From Akkermansiaceae bacterium (GTDB lineage: Bacteria > Verrucomicrobiota > Verrucomicrobiia > Verrucomicrobiales > Akkermansiaceae): a stretch of DNA of 45,416 nt. Numbering within the stretch: the first letter of the stretch is position 1; each line of letters starts with the position of its first letter. The stretch spans positions 1 through 45,416 of the forward strand of contig CAIVKO010000208.1 in the NCBI GenBank assembly GCA_903906515.1, written 5' to 3'. The notes under the pieces were generated by a model that was not told the DNA's origin, did no database searches, and saw only the letters and a program-made list of their open reading frames with translations. This document shows positions 41,364 to 45,416 of the stretch, piece by piece. Both the position numbers and the translations under genes were made by a program.

Positions 41364-41474
41364 GTGCCGGTGAAAATCCTGCTCTACGGCCCGCCCGGTG
41401 TCGGCAAGACCAGCATTGCCGATGTGATGGCCGACGCGCATTCCGGATCCGCCTCGCCCATCCTAAGAACGTAG
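41364..41474 (+). pseudogene. P-loop ATPase remnant (Walker A)
   Basis: The + strand encodes VPVKILLYGPPGVGKTSIAD and VMADAHSGSASPILRT before a stop. GPPGVGKTS is a Walker A motif of AAA-type ATPases, but nothing else of the family follows. It abuts the Fic remnant head to head, so the two scraps seem to be debris of one or two lost accessory genes. Confidence 0.5.
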
Positions 41475-41563
41475 GATAGACGGAATTTTCTCCAGCGGGC
41501 AAAGTCAGACGATTCACAGGACGGTCGACGGCGGCACTCAAGAATCCCAACCAGAATTCCAGC

Positions 41564-44500
41564 ATGCAAATCCTCGTCAAAGCCGGCCTCGTTTCCCTCC
41601 TGCTCGTCAGCAGCCTTGCCGCGCGGGAACAGGTCGTAACCGGTAAATCGGTGACGATTTCCAGCGAGGCTCTGGAAATCACCATCGACGGGAATGGAGG
41701 CCCGGAGAAAGCGCTCTCCCGTCCCGGCGAAGACCCGGTGAAATTCCGCACCGACCTGCCCGTTTTCTCGGTGATGGCGCGGGATGCCCAAGGAAAAGAA
41801 ACCGCCATTCCCCTCCCTGACCTGCGTCTCGACGGCAAGGACCGCCTCATCGCTCGCTCAAAGGACCAGAGCCGGCAGGTGTCGTTCAAGATCACCCGTG
41901 GCACCCGCCACATCGGCTTGCGCATCGCCGCCGTGAATGGCATCGCCACCGACCGCGAAGGCGTGCGCGTGGCATTTTATGATATATCCGGCAATCGACG
42001 GTTCCGTGCCATCGACCTGGACTGGATGGCGGAAATCAGTGGCGGCTACAATCGGATCGAATTCCGCTGGGATCATCTTGATCATCCGGTGGCGCTGGGA
42101 AATCTCGGCGGCATGGCATTTTACACGGCGGCGGACGATGCCGACGAGGACGAGGCCTTGCTCCACATCTGGGTCGAGGAGCAAATGGCGCATCCAAAAG
42201 TCGCCGGGGCATGGACCATGGAACGTGCCCGCGCCTGGATGAAAAACTGGCAACGCGTGTTCGCCGACCGCAGCCAGATGATCCTGGAAGGCAAGACGCT
42301 CGATGAACTGCGCGCCGGGATTCCCTATGCCGAACGCATGCAGGCCAAGGAGATTTATCTATTTACCCAGACTTGGCGCACTGACGGCTTCTGGCCCGGT
42401 AAGAATGGCCATGTATATGTGAACCGCTCGGTTTTCCCACGCGGCGAAGAGGATCTGCGCACCTTCAGCGATGAGCTCGCCGCCAAGGGCATGCAGTTGA
42501 AAATCCACTACGTCAGCGGCGGCATCGGCAAGAAGGACGTCCACCGCATTGGCACCAAACCGGACCGTCGTCTGGCAAGTTGGGCGAAGGGAGCGGTGGC
42601 GAAACCGGTTGGCGCTGACGATCCAACCATCGCCATCACGCCCACCACGCGCGTTACTTGGACAGGTGGCGACGACAAGAAACTCGGTCGCCCTGAAGGC
42701 TTGTCATCATTTTTTGAATTCAACGTGGTGCGGATCGACGACGAGTTGATCGAAGTCGGATCTTTCGGAAAATTTGAAGACGGCGGCTGGTTGCTAACAG
42801 GCTGTCGGAGGGGCGCGTTGGGAACCATCAAGGCAGCGCATGCCCGCGGTGGCGACGCGGCGGGACTGGTGGTTCCCTACAACCAGAACTTCGTGCCCGA
42901 CAACGATTCGCCCCTACTCGAAGAAGTGGCCAAGGAGTTTGCTTGGCTATTAGAGCGCTGCCGCATCGCCCACGCTGAATACGACGGAGCCGAGATCCAC
43001 GGCTATGACGGCCGTTGGGGTTACCGTAAGTTCGCCACCCTGGTCTATCAGAATCTGCCACATCCGGTGACCGCTCACGACAGCAGCGGCGGTGCGCCGC
43101 GCTCGAATTTCGAATACCGATTCAATTCCACCCGGCATTTGATGCGCGGCTTGTGCGGGTTCACCCACGGCGGTTGGAATGCGCCGGTCCAGCTCGATTC
43201 GCAATCCCGCAAGGCATCCGCCATGCTCGACGCGAATTTCTTCCTCAGCCAGGGCCACTATGGCGGCGGCCTTGGCCTGTGCCGGCCCGAACCGCTGTTC
43301 AGCGTCACGGTCGACGGCTTGAAAAGCTTCGGCCTGACCGACCGGATGATCCAAGCCATCCTCGATTGGAAAGCGGTGAGCCGTTTGCTAACCGAAGAGC
43401 AGCATGCCAGGTTGCAGGCCACTTTTCAACGGTCGTCCGCAGGCATGCCGGCCCGCAGCAAGCATCTGCAATCTCCCGTGGTCCAGGAGGTAAGGAAAAC
43501 CGCAAGCGGCTATGACATCGTGCCGGTGCGGGTGCTGACCCGCGCCAAGGGCGACATCCTCTGGCAGTTAGGTCAGGAGCATGGGCCCATCGGGCCGCGC
43601 CAATTCGTCAAGCCCGGTGAACGCCTCGAATTGATCAATCCCGAGCATCCCCAGATCCCGAAGTTTCTCATCCGCGTGCTGTGGGGTTTCGCTCCGGATG
43701 GGCCGGCCGTGACCGCCACCTCCGGTGATGCGACAGCGCCCACCCAACATCCAGCAGCCGACACCTTCACCGCTGGTAATGACGGAAAAAGCACCCCAGC
43801 GCTGGGCGCGAAACCGAATCTGCGGATGATGCCCACCGCCAAGCAGGAAGTAAAAAAAACCGGGTCGTCCGTTGTGACGAAAGAAGGCGATCTGTTGCGA
43901 GTGACCGCCTCCCCTGCCGACGGGAAGGAACTATGGGAAAACCATGACTTCCCGTCATGGAACGGTGCACTGGACCTTTCCGACCGGCGCGGCGTGGGTA
44001 TGGAGATCGATGGCGATGGCAGCGGTGCCACCCTGCTCGTGCAGATCCGAGGCCAAGGCACCCGCGACTACGCCGTGCCAATCGATTTCACCGGCCGCCG
44101 CTGGATCGAGATCCCCAACGGCGAGGTTTCCTGGGCGCAGGGTTGCTGGGGCTGGCGCATGGAGACCAAGCATTGCGACTATGAGAAAATCGGCGCGGTC
44201 CAGCTCGGCTTCGGTTACGTTCCTCCCCGCACCAAACCATCGGTGACGGTCGGTAGGCTCCAGGCCTTGGCCGAAATCCCAGTGACACTCACCAACCCGG
44301 TGCTCACCCTCGGCACCCGGCGGGTGACGATGCGGGGCACGGTGTCGAGCGGTGAATACCTCGACTATCAGGGCGGCGACACGGCAACGGTTTACGACGC
44401 CAACTGGAACCCGCTCCGGACGATGAGTGTCAGCGGATCCGGAGAAATCTCCACCGGCCCGCTGGCAGTCTCGTTGGATGCCGCCGGAACTGGCCCCAAT

Positions 44501-44569
44501 CCTTGGCTTGAAATCCAGATCACCACCCAGGGCGAGCCAATGATCGTCACCGGCGCGAGTCGCCAATGA
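41564..44569 (+). CDS. large secreted protein, putative glycosidase of no recognised family
   Basis: The 1001-residue protein starts with a clear signal peptide (MQILVKAGLVSLLLVSSLAA). Residues about 25-260 are beta-rich. Residues about 275-640 look like an alpha/beta barrel, with strands such as KEIYLFTQTWRTDGFW, MQLKIHYVSGG, AEYDGAEIHGYDGRWGYRKF (about 470-490) and PHPVTAHDSSGG; an embedded beta module (about 350-445) carries FNVVRIDDELIEVGSFGKF. Residues about 765-915 resemble a carbohydrate-binding jelly roll (RGVGMEIDGDGSGATLLVQI). Acid pairs in EYDGAE and HGYDG are candidate catalytic residues. Location beside fucosidases, rhamnosidases and sulfatases suggests a polysaccharide substrate. 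I do not recognise the family; the enzyme call is inference. Confidence 0.6.
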   Translation: MQILVKAGLVSLLLVSSLAAREQVVTGKSVTISSEALEITIDGNGGPEKALSRPGEDPVKFRTDLPVFSVMARDAQGKETAIPLPDLRLDGKDRLIARSKDQSRQVSFKITRGTRHIGLRIAAVNGIATDREGVRVAFYDISGNRRFRAIDLDWMAEISGGYNRIEFRWDHLDHPVALGNLGGMAFYTAADDADEDEALLHIWVEEQMAHPKVAGAWTMERARAWMKNWQRVFADRSQMILEGKTLDELRAGIPYAERMQAKEIYLFTQTWRTDGFWPGKNGHVYVNRSVFPRGEEDLRTFSDELAAKGMQLKIHYVSGGIGKKDVHRIGTKPDRRLASWAKGAVAKPVGADDPTIAITPTTRVTWTGGDDKKLGRPEGLSSFFEFNVVRIDDELIEVGSFGKFEDGGWLLTGCRRGALGTIKAAHARGGDAAGLVVPYNQNFVPDNDSPLLEEVAKEFAWLLERCRIAHAEYDGAEIHGYDGRWGYRKFATLVYQNLPHPVTAHDSSGGAPRSNFEYRFNSTRHLMRGLCGFTHGGWNAPVQLDSQSRKASAMLDANFFLSQGHYGGGLGLCRPEPLFSVTVDGLKSFGLTDRMIQAILDWKAVSRLLTEEQHARLQATFQRSSAGMPARSKHLQSPVVQEVRKTASGYDIVPVRVLTRAKGDILWQLGQEHGPIGPRQFVKPGERLELINPEHPQIPKFLIRVLWGFAPDGPAVTATSGDATAPTQHPAADTFTAGNDGKSTPALGAKPNLRMMPTAKQEVKKTGSSVVTKEGDLLRVTASPADGKELWENHDFPSWNGALDLSDRRGVGMEIDGDGSGATLLVQIRGQGTRDYAVPIDFTGRRWIEIPNGEVSWAQGCWGWRMETKHCDYEKIGAVQLGFGYVPPRTKPSVTVGRLQALAEIPVTLTNPVLTLGTRRVTMRGTVSSGEYLDYQGGDTATVYDANWNPLRTMSVSGSGEISTGPLAVSLDAAGTGPNPWLEIQITTQGEPMIVTGASRQ

Positions 44570-45149
44570 ACCGGAATCCGGCCTCCCCCAATCATCCAAT
44601 CTCGAATGTCTCTTCTCCCCATCGCCAGGGCAATCAAGCTAGGGATTTTTACAACCGCGAATGAACGCGAAGAATCCAGTGGTTCAAATTCGCGTCAATT
44701 GGCGTCCATTCGCGGTTTAAAACCCATTGAATCGCTAAGCTTCCTCCCTAGCTTGATCGCCGTGCGGGCTGGATGCGCTCGCATCCTTCTCCGCCGCCCA
44801 GCGGAACCGCCCCGGGGAAGTCTGAGATGCTGGCGTGGTCGATTTCACAGATGGCATTTTAAGCGGTTTGTGCATCGCGATTGGAGGTTTGGTCTTCGCT
44901 CGCGTTGCTCGCTCAGAATGGCCGAGCTCGCCGAGCCAACGCCCTCAACCCTCCGAAAATAAAGGCGATGCGCATCCTATAAAATGAGGATACCCATCCA
45001 TGGGCAAAATAGTCCACAATGCACCACTTCGATCCATTCCCAGTCTGACTCCGATTCCTTTTCCCAACCTCCTTCAGCCAAAAAGCAATTTCCTAGCCGA
45101 CAAAAATCCAATCCCAGATCCCCCCGAAATCCATAGAAGAAACAAACTT
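44570..45149. other. intergenic region before the surface-protein gene
   Basis: About 580 bases. It contains the inverted repeat at 44653-44717 and some low-complexity text near 44860-44960, but no frame with credible protein features. The last 150 bases are AT-richer and pyrimidine-rich and probably hold the promoter of the gene at 45150; no clear -35/-10 pair stood out. Confidence 0.5.
44653..44717. repeat. nested inverted repeat (aaccgcgaatg family)
   Basis: aaccgcgaatg (44653-44663) pairs with cattcgcggtt (44707-44717), and inside it acgcgaa (44665-44671) pairs with ttcgcgt (44689-44695). The internal ttcgcgtcaattggcgtc text is typical of dispersed bacterial intergenic repeats. Related scraps (attcgcgg) occur near 265-280. 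Confidence 0.6.
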
Positions 45150-45416
45150 ATGAAAAACTCCCCCTTTAACCGCTTCGCCGCCGCTTCCCTCGCGGCCATT
45201 GCCTTGGCCTCCTCCGCTTACGCGGCCGACGGCACTTGGACCCAACTCACCACCGGTGGCCTCTGGAGCAATACCGCAAACTGGTCGAGCAGCACCATCG
45301 CCGGCGGCAGCGGCTTCACCGCGAACTTCAACACTCTGAATATCACGGCGGACAACACGGTGCATCTGGATTCCGCCCTCACCCTGGGCAACCTCATCTT
45401 CGGTGATACGACCACA
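45150..45416 (+). CDS. autotransporter-type beta-strand-repeat surface protein, N-terminal part
   Basis: An open frame of 89 codons runs off the right edge. It begins with a signal peptide (MKNSPFNRFAAASLAAIALA, cleavage near AYA-AD). It continues with DGTWTQLTTGGLWSNTANWS and then SGFTANFNTLNITADNTVHL and TLGNLIFGDTT. The WSNTANW start and the alternating I/L-x-N-x pattern are typical of autotransporter-associated beta-strand-repeat (passenger) proteins of Verrucomicrobiota, which are often thousands of residues long and may end in a PEP-CTERM or autotransporter domain; neither end is visible here. It may be an adhesin or cell-surface scaffold near the glycan-degrading locus. Passenger type is confident; anchoring is unknown. 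Confidence 0.75.
   Translation, partial: MKNSPFNRFAAASLAAIALASSAYAADGTWTQLTTGGLWSNTANWSSSTIAGGSGFTANFNTLNITADNTVHLDSALTLGNLIFGDTTT

Noticed and set aside
44606..44962. A 118-residue protein on the + strand
   Set aside because: The frame reads through the inverted repeat and low-complexity text, with no family features or signal.
25261..45149. A transposon or prophage carrying the sulfatase locus
   Set aside because: No transposase, integrase or phage gene was found; only short repeats and relics are visible.

Overview
The window looks like a chromosomal segment of a Verrucomicrobiota bacterium, most likely class Verrucomicrobiae in the Luteolibacter/Akkermansiaceae range. This rests on a GC-rich, compact genome, start codons that almost never have a Shine-Dalgarno sequence, many secreted sulfatases and fucosidases/rhamnosidases without SusC/SusD partners, DUF1080 and SHD1-type domains, and an autotransporter-type beta-strand-repeat protein at the right edge. 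The assignment comes from gene content only. No rRNA or marker-gene comparison could be made.

Left part (1-22.9 kb), mostly housekeeping. It opens with the 3' end of a tmRNA gene and a small lipoprotein gene. A + strand run follows: tyrA, aroA, cmk, plsC, then a translationally coupled pair of secreted sugar-degrading proteins (GH105-DUF4861 and a six-hairpin glycosidase-like protein). Next comes a methyl-cycle block: a SahR-like ArsR-methyltransferase regulator divergent from metK, then ahcY. metK and ahcY are separated by an inverted-repeat-flanked cassette encoding an S23-type four-helix-bundle protein. After a hairpin-rich gap come a small exported protein, a CDGSH iron-sulfur protein, tRNA-Ser(CGA), purU, a glyoxalase, an IspH-like protein without its iron-sulfur cysteines, a regulator/membrane-protein pair, a GNAT protein, a DEAD-box helicase with a DEVD motif, a corrinoid protein divergent from a homocysteine methyltransferase (a split MetH-like arrangement), and aroC.

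Right part (23-45.4 kb), a saccharolytic locus. A + strand GH95 alpha-L-fucosidase is followed by a long - strand array: a DUF1080 protein, three full-length sulfatases (one with a GH78-derived N-terminus), GH78 and GH106 alpha-L-rhamnosidases, an esterase-SHD1 protein, and an SGNH-esterase/GH29-fucosidase fusion. Four sulfatase relics lie among them. Two consist of an N-terminus joined directly to a C-terminus; one is truncated and has lost its catalytic cysteine. Remnants of a Fic protein and a P-loop ATPase lie before a 1001-residue secreted protein of no recognised family. The window ends inside a beta-strand-repeat surface protein.

Together, the saccharolytic enzymes would remove sulfate, acyl groups, L-fucose and L-rhamnose from a branched sulfated polysaccharide such as a fucoidan-like or rhamnose-containing algal or mucilage glycan (inference). 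The sulfatase relics, the chimera and the short direct repeats suggest that the array is actively expanding and contracting by recombination. The strongest candidates for something undescribed are the inverted-repeat four-helix cassette between metK and ahcY, the cysteine-less IspH-like protein, the sulfatase deletion relics, and the large secreted protein at 41564-44569.
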